A stretch of DNA of 64,000 nt from positions 124,001 to 188,000 of the forward strand of contig JAJCZZ010000082.1 of assembly GCA_029262115.1 (NCBI GenBank), read 5' to 3'. Below are positions 34,752 through 45,475 of this stretch, one piece after another (the first letter of the stretch is position 1; each line of letters opens with the position of its first letter). This stretch comes from Gemmatimonadota bacterium (lineage in GTDB: Bacteria > Gemmatimonadota > Gemmatimonadetes > Longimicrobiales > Gaopeijiaceae). The translations under genes and the position numbers were made by a program. Under the pieces are notes generated by a model. The model worked only from the letters and a program-made list of their open reading frames with translations. It made no database searches and had not been told where the DNA came from.

Positions 34752-34766
34752 CCTGAAACGTTCAGG
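34752..34766 (-). promoter_or_regulatory. Putative PadR 5 operator, distal site
   Basis: CCTGAA - ACG - TTCAGG, perfect 6-bp arms with a 3-bp centre. It lies between the IHGV-repeat gene stop and padR 5, and its spacing from the proximal site (68 bp centre to centre) would allow cooperative binding. Distinct in sequence from the other PadR palindromes here. Confidence 0.6.
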
Positions 34767-34792
34767 CAAGCTACATCGCTACGGAATCGCTG

Positions 34793-36043
34793 TCAAGATT
34801 TCCGCCGTTTCCTGAGGATACGGTCGAACCCTTGGATCTTGATCTGGACGACGTCATCCGCCTCCATGTCTTCGAAGCCAGCCTCCTTCAATTCCCGAAT
34901 GAACTCGGCATCGATGTTGTGGATGCGGAACGCTTGAGCGTCGTCAAAGTCGCGCAGGTCGAATCCCTCGCGGGCCATCTCCTCCACAAAGGAGCGGGTG
35001 ACGCCGTGGATCTTCATGGACATGATGTCGTCGAAGTCCAGACGCTCGAAGCCGATGGCCTGTGCGTCGCGCACGAAATCCGCGTCGATTCCGTGGATCT
35101 TCATGGCCAGTACGTCGTCGAAGTCCAGGGTGCCCAGCCCGAGTTGGCTGGCTTCTCGTGCTTGCTCCGCCGACACGCCGTGGATTCGCATGGCCACGAA
35201 GTCATCGGCGTCGAGCGGTGTGCCGAGGTCGAGGGCACGTGCCTCCCGTACGAACTCGGGCGACACGCCGTGGATCCGGAAGGCCACGAAGTCGTCGGCG
35301 TCCAGTGGTTTCCCGAGGTCGAGGCTTCGCATCTCGCGGACGAATTCGGGCGACACGCCGTGGATCCTGAACGCGAGCGCGTCGTCCGGATCGCGCAGTG
35401 AGATGCCCGCGTCCCGGAGGGACTGGACCCAGGGGCGGCTCACCCCGTGGATCCTGAAGGCGAGCAGCTCGTCGAAGGCGAGATCACCGAAGTCCATGGC
35501 CCTGACTTCCTGGACGAACGGGGCGTCGATCCGGAAGATCGCGGACGCCAGCAGTTCGTCGAAGTCGAGTGCGAAGCCGAGGTCGCGCATGGAACGAGCG
35601 TGCGCGGGGCCGACATCGTGGACCGCGGACGCGAAGAGCTCGTCGTCGTCGATACCGGAGAATCCCGCCGCAGACATCGCGGAGCGAAACGAGTCGTTCG
35701 ACTCGAAGGTGAATTCGCCGTTTCCACGTCCGTCACGGACACGCCCCTCGAAATGGAGCGTTCCCGCGTCGCGCACCAACTCGAGTTCCACGACACCTTC
35801 GTTCGCCGCGGCGTTCCGAAGAACAGCGGTCACTCCGGCCGCGTTCAGATCGGAGTCGCGGTACCCGCGGCGGAGGTCGTCGTCCCACTGCTGAAGTCGG
35901 ATTCGGTCCGGACGGTCGCCTTCCCGGTCGAACCGGCCAGACCACGTCCCCTCGACCACGACCTGCGACACACCGGGAGTCGCTCCGCCGAAGGAGAACC
36001 CCACCACCGCCGCGCCGACACCCACCCATATGCTCCGTCTCAT
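34793..36043 (-). CDS. Secreted IHGV-repeat protein
   Basis: 416 residues. A signal peptide (MRRSIWVGVGAAVVGFSFGG, cleaved near GVSQ) precedes a beta-rich N-terminal domain (VVVEGTWSGRFDREGDRPDR, LHFEGRVRDGRGNGEFTFES). From about residue 130 to the end there are eight to ten degenerate repeats of 31-38 residues. Each has a core like FRIHGVSPEFVREMRSLDLG and an acidic LDADDFVAF linker. Proteins with such IHGV repeats occur in Acidobacteria and Gemmatimonadota, often beside M56/BlaR1-type sensors (recalled, not checked); no such sensor is here. Function is unknown; a periplasmic scaffold is a guess. It precedes padR 5 on the same strand and is divergent from padR 6. Confidence 0.8.
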   Translation of the reverse strand: MRRSIWVGVGAAVVGFSFGGATPGVSQVVVEGTWSGRFDREGDRPDRIRLQQWDDDLRRGYRDSDLNAAGVTAVLRNAAANEGVVELELVRDAGTLHFEGRVRDGRGNGEFTFESNDSFRSAMSAAGFSGIDDDELFASAVHDVGPAHARSMRDLGFALDFDELLASAIFRIDAPFVQEVRAMDFGDLAFDELLAFRIHGVSRPWVQSLRDAGISLRDPDDALAFRIHGVSPEFVREMRSLDLGKPLDADDFVAFRIHGVSPEFVREARALDLGTPLDADDFVAMRIHGVSAEQAREASQLGLGTLDFDDVLAMKIHGIDADFVRDAQAIGFERLDFDDIMSMKIHGVTRSFVEEMAREGFDLRDFDDAQAFRIHNIDAEFIRELKEAGFEDMEADDVVQIKIQGFDRILRKRRKS

Positions 36044-36176
36044 ATCGCCTCACCCATCGCGTCTATCCAAAGAAACTGCGGATCGATTGGTCGCTCCAAC
36101 CGACACCCCTTGGATGACCGCGACAGGGCGAATTGTTTGGACCGGGGGTCTTCCATCCGCCACATTCCAACCCGAA

Positions 36177-36210
36177 CATACCCCTTGTAGTCTTATGGGT
36201 ATGACCCTTA
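36177..36210 (+). promoter_or_regulatory. Putative PadR 6 operator region
   Basis: Three linked half sites. CATACCC (36177-36183) and GGGTATG (36197-36203) form perfect 7-bp arms with a 13-bp spacer. GGGT-ATG-ACCC (36197-36207) forms a tighter palindrome, extended to 36194-36210 with one mismatched pair. It lies 37 bases before the PadR 6 ATG and within the region shared with the divergent IHGV gene, so it could control both. Confidence 0.55.
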
Positions 36211-36246
36211 TGGTTAGCGTCCGAGCGAACCATGGAGGAGCGACAG

Positions 36247-36588
36247 ATGGCGAAGGAATCGTTGGAACTGCTGAAGGGCACGCTCGACGTGTTGATCCTG
36301 AAAACGCTCAGTCGAGGGGCGTTGCACGGCTACGGGGTGTCTCGCTGGCTTGAGGAGGCCACCGATGAGGCCTTCCAGGTCGACGAAGGAGCGCTGTATC
36401 CGGCGCTACGACGACTCGAGAAGAAGGGGATGGTGGAGGCGGAATGGGGCAGAACGGACACGGGACGCGAGGCCAAGTTCTACCGCCTGACCGCGGACGG
36501 GGAGGCCGAACTGGCCCGAAGTCTGAGCACGTGGAGTCGGTACGTCGAGGCCATGGGACGCGTGCTCGGGAGTCCGGCCACGGGATGA
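36247..36588 (+). CDS. PadR-family regulator 6, paired with ADOP 6
   Basis: 113 residues from ATG 36247, chosen because GGAGG lies about 9 bases upstream; an ATG at 36232 is also in frame. LELLKGTLDVLILKTLSRGA, HGYGVSRWLEEAT, VDEGALYPALRRLEKKGMVE and wing GREAKFYRLTADGEAELA show the same class as PadR 5. Its TGA overlaps the ATG of ADOP 6 (ATGA). Expected repressor of its own operon through the GGGT/ACCC half sites upstream. Confidence 0.92.
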   Translation: MAKESLELLKGTLDVLILKTLSRGALHGYGVSRWLEEATDEAFQVDEGALYPALRRLEKKGMVEAEWGRTDTGREAKFYRLTADGEAELARSLSTWSRYVEAMGRVLGSPATG

Positions 36589-39239
36589 AGCGCGAGGGGC
36601 GCACGCCCAGCGGGCGGGTGGTGGGCGGTGCGGCGGACGAAGACGTCGTCCGCGAACTCCGGTCGCACGTGACTCTTCGAGAGGACGCGTTGGTCGGGGC
36701 CGGCTGGGACCGGGCGGAGGCCCGGGCGGAGGCGGAGCGGAGCCTCGGAGACCTGGAGGCGGTGGCACGTGAATGCACGGAGATCGCAAAAAGTCATCAA
36801 CGGGCGGTGAGGAGGTCGAGGATGTTCGAGACGATGGGGCAGGATATCCGGTACGGTGTACGTTCACTCCTGGCGAGCCCAGGCTTCACGGTGGTTGCGC
36901 TGATAACCTTGGCATTGGGGATCGGAGCCAATACCGCCATCTTCTCCGTGGTCAACGGGGTCCTGCTGCGCCCGCTCCCGTACCCCGATCCGGACGAGCT
37001 CTACTGGATCGACGAGGTCGCCCAGAGTGGGCGCTCCATGACCGTCGCGTGGCCCAACTTCGAGGACTGGCAGCGAGAGTCCGACGGCTTCCGTGCGCTG
37101 ACCGCGTACAGCCCGCGGACGGCCACGATCCTGGGCGGGGCAGAGCCGGTCCAGGTGCCGTCCGCCAACGTGAGTGAGCAGTTCTGGCAGGTCTTCGGCG
37201 TGCAAGCGACTCAGGGGCGGCTCACCCTTCCCGAGGACCACGTTCCGGACGTCGCCCCCGTTGCCGTCGTGAGCGACTTCGTGGCGGAGGAGGTGCTGGG
37301 GGGTGGCTCCGCGATCGGGCGGAGTATCGACATCTCCGGGCGGGGCTACGAGATCGTGGGCGTGGTCGACCGCTCCTTCGACTTCCCCGCGGGCGCCCAG
37401 GTGTGGGTCACGGCCGAGACGGGCGACCCGGGGAGCCGCACCGCCCACAACTACAGGGTCGTCGGCCGCATCGGCCCGGGCTCCACCCCGCAGGCCGTCG
37501 AGCAGCAGCTCGACGCGTTCCAGGAACGCATTGCCGCAGGAGCGTCGGCGAGCGACCTGGCGTATCTCGCAACCGGGGTGAACGTCGTCCCGCTGCGGGA
37601 AGAACTGGTCGGGGACGCCCGCACGCCCCTGCTCATTCTCCTCGGTGCAGCCGGCTTCGTCCTGCTGGTTGCCTGCACCAATCTGGCGAGCACGCTCCTC
37701 GCTCGGGGCACGGTCCGGGCGCGCGAGCTTGCCGTCCGCTCCGCACTGGGTGGCACGAAGAGTCGACTCGTGCGCCAGCTTCTCACGGAGAGCCTCGTGT
37801 TGGCGACGGTGGGGGCGGCGGCCGGCGTTGCGCTGGCCGCACTGATTCTCCGTGTCCTACGCCGCCTGGGAGAGGGCGCGATTCCTCGCCTCGAGAACGT
37901 TTCGGTGGACGGGTGGGTGCTCCTCTTCGCGCTAGCGATCGCCGGGCTCACGGCGGTCGCGTTCGGGCTGCTTCCGGCACTCCGAGGCGCGGAAGGTGGC
38001 CAGGCTGATACACTGCGGGCGTCCGGCCGCGCAAACGCGGGACGGCGGGGCCGCACCTGGGACATCCTCGTTGTGGTCGAGGTGGCGTTGGCGCTGGTCC
38101 TCCTGGTCGGCTCGGGTTTGCTCATTCGTAGCTTCGCGACCCTCCTCAGCGAGGACGGCGGCTTCGATCCCTCAGACGTGGCCATGGCTACGGTGGCCCT
38201 GGGGACCACGCGGTACCCCGAGCTTGCCGACCACGTCCTATACTGGGACCGTCTCCTGGCTGAGGCTGAGCGCGTGCCTGGCGTGTCGTCGGTCGGTCTT
38301 CTGACCAACCTCCCCGTGACGTCAGTCCCGAACGGTCGGGTTGCGCTCAACGGGGACCCCAACGACTACGGCGACGCGCTCTACCTCGTGGCGAGCGAAG
38401 GCGCCTTCGGGGCGCTGGATATTCCGCTGATCCGGGGCCGGCTGTTCGACGAGCGAGACGGACCGGGGGCGCCGCATGCCGTGGTCGTCAGCGAGTCTTT
38501 CGCGAAGGAGTACTGGCCGGACGAGGATCCGATCGGGCGTCTGGTCAGCGGCGGCGGCATGGACAACTACTGGGAAGCGGATCCCGTGGTCTTCGGCACG
38601 GTCGTGGGGACGGTGGGCGAGGTCCGGTACAGTGAACTCGGCCGGCCGGGCGGCCCGACTGTCTACTGGAACTACCGCCAGCGCCCCTTCCGCACGCGCT
38701 TCGGTGCCACGCTCCTGGCCGAATCCGTGACCGGAGACCCTTCGCTCGTGGCGCAGCCGCTCCGCTCCATCGTTCGCCAGGCGGACGATCAGGTACCGGT
38801 CCAGATCCGATACATGAAGGACGTGGTCCTCGACTCCCTGGGTGACCGGACCTTCATGCTGTTCGTGCTCGGTGGCTTCGCGGCGCTGGCCCTGATCCTT
38901 GCGGCGGTGGGCATCTACGGCGTGGTCGCCTATTCGGTGGCGCAGCGGACCCGGGAAATGGGCGTCCGGCTGGCCCTCGGGGCGCAACCGGACTCCGTAC
39001 GCGGTCTCGTGCTGAAGGGCGCCCTCCGTCCCGTCGTGATCGGCCTGGTCCTCGGCGTGCTCGGCGGACGGCTGTTGTCCGGCGTCGTAGAGGGATTCCT
39101 CTACGAGGTCGAGCCTTCCGATCCGCTTACCTTCGTGGGTGTTTCCCTTCTGTTGCTCCTGGCGGCGCTCGTCGCGAGTTGGGTGCCGGCGTTCCGCGGT
39201 ACGCGGGTGGATCCGATCATCGCGATGCGCGCGGAGTAG
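36585..39239 (+). CDS. ADOP-type permease 6
   Basis: 884 residues from the ATG overlapping the PadR 6 stop. The N-terminal domain (DEDVVRELRSHVTLREDALV, WDRAEARAEAERSLGDLEAV) is of the ELRxH class shared with ADOP 5. Then MFETMGQDIRYGVRSLLASP, TM1, LGIGANTAIFSVVNGVLLRP, the periplasmic domain and TM2-8. Motifs ELAVRSALGGT and EMGVRLALGAQ; C terminus TRVDPIIAMRAE. No ATPase gene is adjacent. It converges with ettA, whose stop is 22 bases away. Confidence 0.87.
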   Translation: MKREGRTPSGRVVGGAADEDVVRELRSHVTLREDALVGAGWDRAEARAEAERSLGDLEAVARECTEIAKSHQRAVRRSRMFETMGQDIRYGVRSLLASPGFTVVALITLALGIGANTAIFSVVNGVLLRPLPYPDPDELYWIDEVAQSGRSMTVAWPNFEDWQRESDGFRALTAYSPRTATILGGAEPVQVPSANVSEQFWQVFGVQATQGRLTLPEDHVPDVAPVAVVSDFVAEEVLGGGSAIGRSIDISGRGYEIVGVVDRSFDFPAGAQVWVTAETGDPGSRTAHNYRVVGRIGPGSTPQAVEQQLDAFQERIAAGASASDLAYLATGVNVVPLREELVGDARTPLLILLGAAGFVLLVACTNLASTLLARGTVRARELAVRSALGGTKSRLVRQLLTESLVLATVGAAAGVALAALILRVLRRLGEGAIPRLENVSVDGWVLLFALAIAGLTAVAFGLLPALRGAEGGQADTLRASGRANAGRRGRTWDILVVVEVALALVLLVGSGLLIRSFATLLSEDGGFDPSDVAMATVALGTTRYPELADHVLYWDRLLAEAERVPGVSSVGLLTNLPVTSVPNGRVALNGDPNDYGDALYLVASEGAFGALDIPLIRGRLFDERDGPGAPHAVVVSESFAKEYWPDEDPIGRLVSGGGMDNYWEADPVVFGTVVGTVGEVRYSELGRPGGPTVYWNYRQRPFRTRFGATLLAESVTGDPSLVAQPLRSIVRQADDQVPVQIRYMKDVVLDSLGDRTFMLFVLGGFAALALILAAVGIYGVVAYSVAQRTREMGVRLALGAQPDSVRGLVLKGALRPVVIGLVLGVLGGRLLSGVVEGFLYEVEPSDPLTFVGVSLLLLLAALVASWVPAFRGTRVDPIIAMRAE

Positions 39240-39261
39240 CCGCGCGCCCGGTATTCCGTGC

Positions 39262-40944
<1,683 letters not shown>

Positions 40945-41188
40945 GAAGTCGGTCGGCTCGGCGTGAATCCTGCATATACTTCGAGAGTGAACAATCTACA
41001 CAGGGACGGACCGTTTCGGGGCCGATGAAGCACCGGCAGATCGACCGTAATCCCAAACACCCAATGAGCGAGTATCGAATTGATAGGCTTGCGGGCACCG
41101 CCGCACTCGTCGATCTTCGGAATTCCGTTCAAGGATGAATCAGTTCGGCGCGGCGCGCCGATCAGCGCGCTTCTCCCCAAAGGAACCG

Positions 41189-41620
41189 ATGGCCACGGAC
41201 GACGCTGAAGTGCCGGACGCCACGATCTTGGTGGTGGACGACGATGCGTCCGTGTTGCGGGTCGCCTCGAAGGTTTTGGCCCGGGCAGGCTACGACGTGT
41301 TGGAGGCCAATGGCGGCGCACAAGCGCTCGAGTTGGTCGAAGAACGAAAGGGAAAGCTCGACCTCCTCCTGACCGACGTCGTCATGCCCGGTATGAGCGG
41401 GCGCGAGCTCGGCCAGGAGTTGTCGTCGCGATACCCCGGCGTCCACGTTCTGTATATGTCCGCGTACACGGAAGATGAGGTGATTCTTCAGGGGGTACGC
41501 GTTGCGGAGGTGAACTTCATTGCCAAACCGTTCACCGTGCAGGGGCTACGAACCAAGGTGAAGGAGATCCTTGCGTCCGGCGCTCCCCTCCGGCCGGATC
41601 GAGCCGCGCGACCAGACTGA
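41189..41620 (+). CDS. Stand-alone response-regulator receiver protein
   Basis: 143 residues; ATG 41189 is preceded by AAAGGA. One receiver domain only: acidic pair in ILVVDDDASVLRV, phospho-acceptor Asp in LLLTDVVMPGMSG, conserved Ser/Thr in LYMSAYTEDE and Lys in FIAKPFTVQGL. The FIAKPF form is typical of receivers cut from hybrid histidine kinases. No output domain or kinase gene is nearby, so the partner is elsewhere. It is convergent with the DUF4175 gene, whose stop is 12 bases beyond. Confidence 0.9.
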   Translation: MATDDAEVPDATILVVDDDASVLRVASKVLARAGYDVLEANGGAQALELVEERKGKLDLLLTDVVMPGMSGRELGQELSSRYPGVHVLYMSAYTEDEVILQGVRVAEVNFIAKPFTVQGLRTKVKEILASGAPLRPDRAARPD

Positions 41621-41632
41621 CGTCGGGCGGAG

Positions 41633-44600
41633 TCAGTTACCTCCCCCCGGCCGTCCGGTTCGAGCCAGCGCCCGGTAGTACTCCTCGACCAGTGCCCGAT
41701 ACCCGCTGGGAACCTCGTCCGAACCCGTGAGCGTCGCCCGACGGTGGCGTTCGCCTTCGACCTCCCGCCGAAGACCGAACTCCAGCCGCTTCAGTTGCTC
41801 GATGATTTGCTCGTTCAGGTCGGCGACCGCCGCAGGATCGGCGTAAAGGCCGTCCCTGCTCAGACGGTCGATGGCGTCGAGGACGGACTGCAGCTCTTCA
41901 ACGGGCCGCCCGGCCTCACGCAACTGGTTGCGCAGATCGCGGATCTGACCGCCGCGCTGGCCGAACTCACGCGTGTATTGGCGGATCTCGTCGGGCGACA
42001 GACCACGGGGATTGCCGCGTGTGGCGCCCCCTGACGGCTGCCCACTCGGGTTCTGGGCGTCCGACGCCTGGTCCGTGGCGCCCCCTGGTTGGCCTCCTTG
42101 CTGTCCTTGTTGTCCCTGTTGCCCTTCCTGGCCGGGCTGTCCCTGGCGGCCGGCCGGAGGCTCGCTGGCTTGACCCCCCTCGGACTGACCCGGCCGACCC
42201 TGCTGATCCTGGCCGGCCTCTCCCTGCTGACCCTCGGGGCTCTGCTGCCCGGCGCGTCCCTGCTGGGCCGGATCGGACTGTTCGCGGAGCCTCCGGTCCA
42301 TCCCCTCCATGCCGCGGACGAGATCGCGAGCCTGCTCGAGCGCCTTCTCGAGCGGATCCGGTTCCGCTCGTCCGGCGGCCTGCCTGGCCCGCTCCAGGTG
42401 TTCGGTGAGCGCGCGAAGGTCGCCCTCGATCGAGATCTCGAGCGTGCTGGCCGTTTCGGCGTCGCGCTGCTGGATCGTGCCCCGTGAGTATTGGATCTTC
42501 TCTTTGAGCTTGGATTCGCGGATCTCATCTGCCGCGTCCGTCAGACCGTCGGCTGACTCGGGGTTGTCCTGCCGCGCATCCTGGCCCGCTCGGTCGAGTT
42601 GCTGCTCGAGACTCCGAACTTCCTCCGTCATCTGATTCTTCCGCTCGACCAGATCACGGAGCTGGTTGGCGCGTTCCTGCCCGCCGGCCGGGAGTTCCCG
42701 AACATCCCTCTGGATCTCGCGTTGCCTGCGCGTGAGGTCGTTCACTTGCTCGAGCGCGTCTTCAGCGTCACGCGCGGCGCGGTTCGCTTGATTCTGGGCG
42801 AGCCGTCGGCGCGCCTCTTCCAGACGCTGGAGCGCCCGCTGCGATTCGGCCGTTCCACTGCTTCCCGACTCCGCTGCTGCACGCCGCATGTTGTCCGCAG
42901 CCTGCTGGAGGTCGCGGGCGCTCTGGGCCAACTCCTCATTGTTCTGCTCACGGGCGAGCCGCTGCAGCTCGCGAGCCGCTTCTTCCACCTCCTCCGCGAG
43001 TTCTCGTTGGGACTGCCCGCCCCCCTGCGAAGCGCTCTGGCCGGACTGTTGGGCCCGCCTGCGCTGCCGCTCGGCCTCCTTTTGCTGCCGGCGGGCCAAC
43101 TCCTGTAGCCGCTCCATCATTTCATCGACCGTCTCATCGGCCGTCTGCTGCTGACCACGCTGTACGGTCTCGTACTGATTCTTCAGCTTGTCCAGTTCGA
43201 GCTCGAACAGGTCGGCAAGATCCTCGGCGGCCCCCGCCTGCTGCCCACTGCCACCGCCACCCTGTTGCTGCTGTTCGACCATGTAGCGCTCGAAGGTCTC
43301 CTCAGCCTGCTGCAGGTATCGGAGGGCTGACTGCTCAGCCAGCATCGCCTCCGGCAGAGCCTCCTCGTCGAGGGAGGAGCGGGCCGAATCCATGGCCGCG
43401 GTGGCCCGAGGCAAGATCTGTGAAACGTCCCGGAAGCCAGGATCGGTCTCCGTCAGGCCGCGGTTCTCCATGCGCTCGAGAAGCGTCCCTACCTGGTCAC
43501 GCAACCGACTCTGGGCGAGCGCCACGCTCACGACATTCTCGCTGAACTCGCTGGCTTCGTAGGTACTCCGCTGGCGATCCAGGTTGAATGTCGCGGCCAC
43601 GATCTGACGCTGGATTTCAGCGAGGCCCGACTCCTCGCCCTGTCCCTGTCCTTGCCCCTGTCCTCCCCCCTGCTGCTCGCCCGGACGGTATGCTCGCTCG
43701 AAGGGCCGGATGTTCAGGAAGTAGATGTCGGACGTCACCGTCCGCTCGCTGCGACGGCTCCGATTGTCCCGAACCATGGCGTAGTACGAGACGAGGTCGC
43801 CAGGATCGAGCGGATACTCCTCCAGGAAGAGTGTGTGGCCGGCCGACACCTCGGGGAGGGGCGCGCCGCCCTGCCGGAAGATCTCAACCGTGTCCGGCGC
43901 CCCGCCGTTGACCGTCACCACGAGCCGGACGTCTCCGATGCCGTAGTCGTCGTCGGCGTCCACCTCCAGATAGACCTCTTCGATGGGCGATGCCGAGTCG
44001 TCACGACCCGGCCGGCTGAACCGCACGGTGGGCTCCTGATCCTCCAGCAGGTCGATCGTGTACTCCGGTGAGGCGGACACGAGCACTCCATTGTCCCGCG
44101 CGAGGTCCACCGAGTAGAAACCCTCGGCCGTCACGGTGAACGTCCCGACCAGCGTGCCGTCCCCGGCCACGCTGAGATCGGCGCCGTCGGTCCCCTCGAT
44201 CGTGAGGCGCCCGCCCGGGGAGGGTATCGTCGGGGTGATCCTCACTTCGACGACCGTGCCCGGGAGCGCGGCCACATCCCCCCCGTTCTCCACCACCCGG
44301 GGCGGGAGGCCCGTATAGGACGGGAAGCGGTACGTGAGGTCGAGCCGGTCCACCGCGGGAAGGTCTGCCACGTCGATCACATACGTCGGCGACCGGATTC
44401 CGGTCGACTCGACGAAGTACTCGGTCCGGTCGGAGACGCTCAACAAGAGCGCCTCGAACCCGTCGTCGACCCCGGGCACCATGCTGAGCCGCTGGAACGT
44501 TCCGTCGGGGCCGGTGCGGGTGAACACCGAGGCGTCGATGGACTCGAAGCCACGGAGGGTGGCCGTCACGAGCTGATCGGTTCCACGCGCGATGGTCACG

Positions 44601-45202
44601 TCACCAGGGACCACGTCTACAGCGTACGGATTGACCGCCGCCGCCTCGGTTGTCGGCGAGAGCAGGGCGGAGACGCCCAGCCGGAAGTGCTGCGGAGCCA
44701 ACAACCCGACTGTCAGGGCCACCACGGCCACCACGGCGAGGGCCCCTGCCACCCGATACAGGCGGCCTTGCTCGACCCGTTTGCCAAACTCGACCATGCG
44801 GGCGCGCTCCATGGCCGACTCGATCAGGCCGCTGCGGAGCGAGGGCGAAGGGCTCGTGTCCGGTCCCGCTTCCAACGCCGTGATCACGGCGAGGTCCAGG
44901 GACGGCTCGTGCTCCTCCAGGTACAGGGCCACCTGCTCGTCGGAGAGCCGACGGGACAGAGGACGTACCAGGAAGAAGAGGACCGACGCGACGCCGGTGG
45001 TCCAGGTGATGACGCGCAGCCAGACGACCGCGTCCGGCGCGAACCGAAGCTTTTCCAGCAGCATGGACGAAAGGAAGAGCACGGCCAGTGTCACGCCCGC
45101 GGCCCACGCGAGGCCCCTGAGCGCCACGCGCAGACGCCAGCGCCGGCGAACGCCGCGCACCAGCTTCAGGATTCGACCGTCGTCGTGCTTGGTACCGTTC
45201 AT
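41633..45202 (-). CDS. DUF4175-family large membrane protein with Gln/Gly-rich coiled-coil region
   Basis: 1189 residues from ATG 45202 (MNGTKHDDGR). Three N-terminal membrane segments (about 24-46, 58-77, 151-170) precede a large periplasmic part with Ig-like strands (VVPGDVTIARGTDQLVTATL, YRFPSYTGLPP). A long region from about residue 560 is rich in Gln, Glu, Arg and Ala and predicted coiled coil, with low-complexity QGQGQGQG and GQQGQQGQQ runs. DUF4175 proteins accompany MoxR/vWA genes in several phyla; their function is unknown. It ends the minus-strand cluster, 273 bases after the BatA-like gene; that gap shows no feature. Confidence 0.75.
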   Translation of the reverse strand: MNGTKHDDGRILKLVRGVRRRWRLRVALRGLAWAAGVTLAVLFLSSMLLEKLRFAPDAVVWLRVITWTTGVASVLFFLVRPLSRRLSDEQVALYLEEHEPSLDLAVITALEAGPDTSPSPSLRSGLIESAMERARMVEFGKRVEQGRLYRVAGALAVVAVVALTVGLLAPQHFRLGVSALLSPTTEAAAVNPYAVDVVPGDVTIARGTDQLVTATLRGFESIDASVFTRTGPDGTFQRLSMVPGVDDGFEALLLSVSDRTEYFVESTGIRSPTYVIDVADLPAVDRLDLTYRFPSYTGLPPRVVENGGDVAALPGTVVEVRITPTIPSPGGRLTIEGTDGADLSVAGDGTLVGTFTVTAEGFYSVDLARDNGVLVSASPEYTIDLLEDQEPTVRFSRPGRDDSASPIEEVYLEVDADDDYGIGDVRLVVTVNGGAPDTVEIFRQGGAPLPEVSAGHTLFLEEYPLDPGDLVSYYAMVRDNRSRRSERTVTSDIYFLNIRPFERAYRPGEQQGGGQGQGQGQGEESGLAEIQRQIVAATFNLDRQRSTYEASEFSENVVSVALAQSRLRDQVGTLLERMENRGLTETDPGFRDVSQILPRATAAMDSARSSLDEEALPEAMLAEQSALRYLQQAEETFERYMVEQQQQGGGGSGQQAGAAEDLADLFELELDKLKNQYETVQRGQQQTADETVDEMMERLQELARRQQKEAERQRRRAQQSGQSASQGGGQSQRELAEEVEEAARELQRLAREQNNEELAQSARDLQQAADNMRRAAAESGSSGTAESQRALQRLEEARRRLAQNQANRAARDAEDALEQVNDLTRRQREIQRDVRELPAGGQERANQLRDLVERKNQMTEEVRSLEQQLDRAGQDARQDNPESADGLTDAADEIRESKLKEKIQYSRGTIQQRDAETASTLEISIEGDLRALTEHLERARQAAGRAEPDPLEKALEQARDLVRGMEGMDRRLREQSDPAQQGRAGQQSPEGQQGEAGQDQQGRPGQSEGGQASEPPAGRQGQPGQEGQQGQQGQQGGQPGGATDQASDAQNPSGQPSGGATRGNPRGLSPDEIRQYTREFGQRGGQIRDLRNQLREAGRPVEELQSVLDAIDRLSRDGLYADPAAVADLNEQIIEQLKRLEFGLRREVEGERHRRATLTGSDEVPSGYRALVEEYYRALARTGRPGGGN

Positions 45203-45475
45203 CGTCCCGTCTCCCTTGAACCCAACGCCTCCCCGCCCGGACCGCGTATCAGTCCGGATTCCACCCCACCGTCGCCGCTCCAACCTCTCGCGCCGGCACT
45301 CCGCTTATCGTCGCCGCTTCCACCTCTCGGCATCCACGTTCACCTCACGGTGGCCGCTCCGACCGCACCCACATCCGACCTCACCCACAAAGGACCGCTG
45401 GGCACCTCAGCCCGTTGGCCCCCACCTCACGTCACGCTGCACCGCGCGACGCTCACGCACCAGAAGATGGCCTCC

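Noticed and set aside
7126-39239. ADOP genes as classical MacAB-TolC exporters
   Set aside because: No ATPase domain, MacA-like adaptor or TolC gene is adjacent to any of the six.
42000-42260. Short GC-rich repeats as an intergenic repeat element
   Set aside because: They are codons of the Gln/Gly-rich part of the DUF4175 protein.
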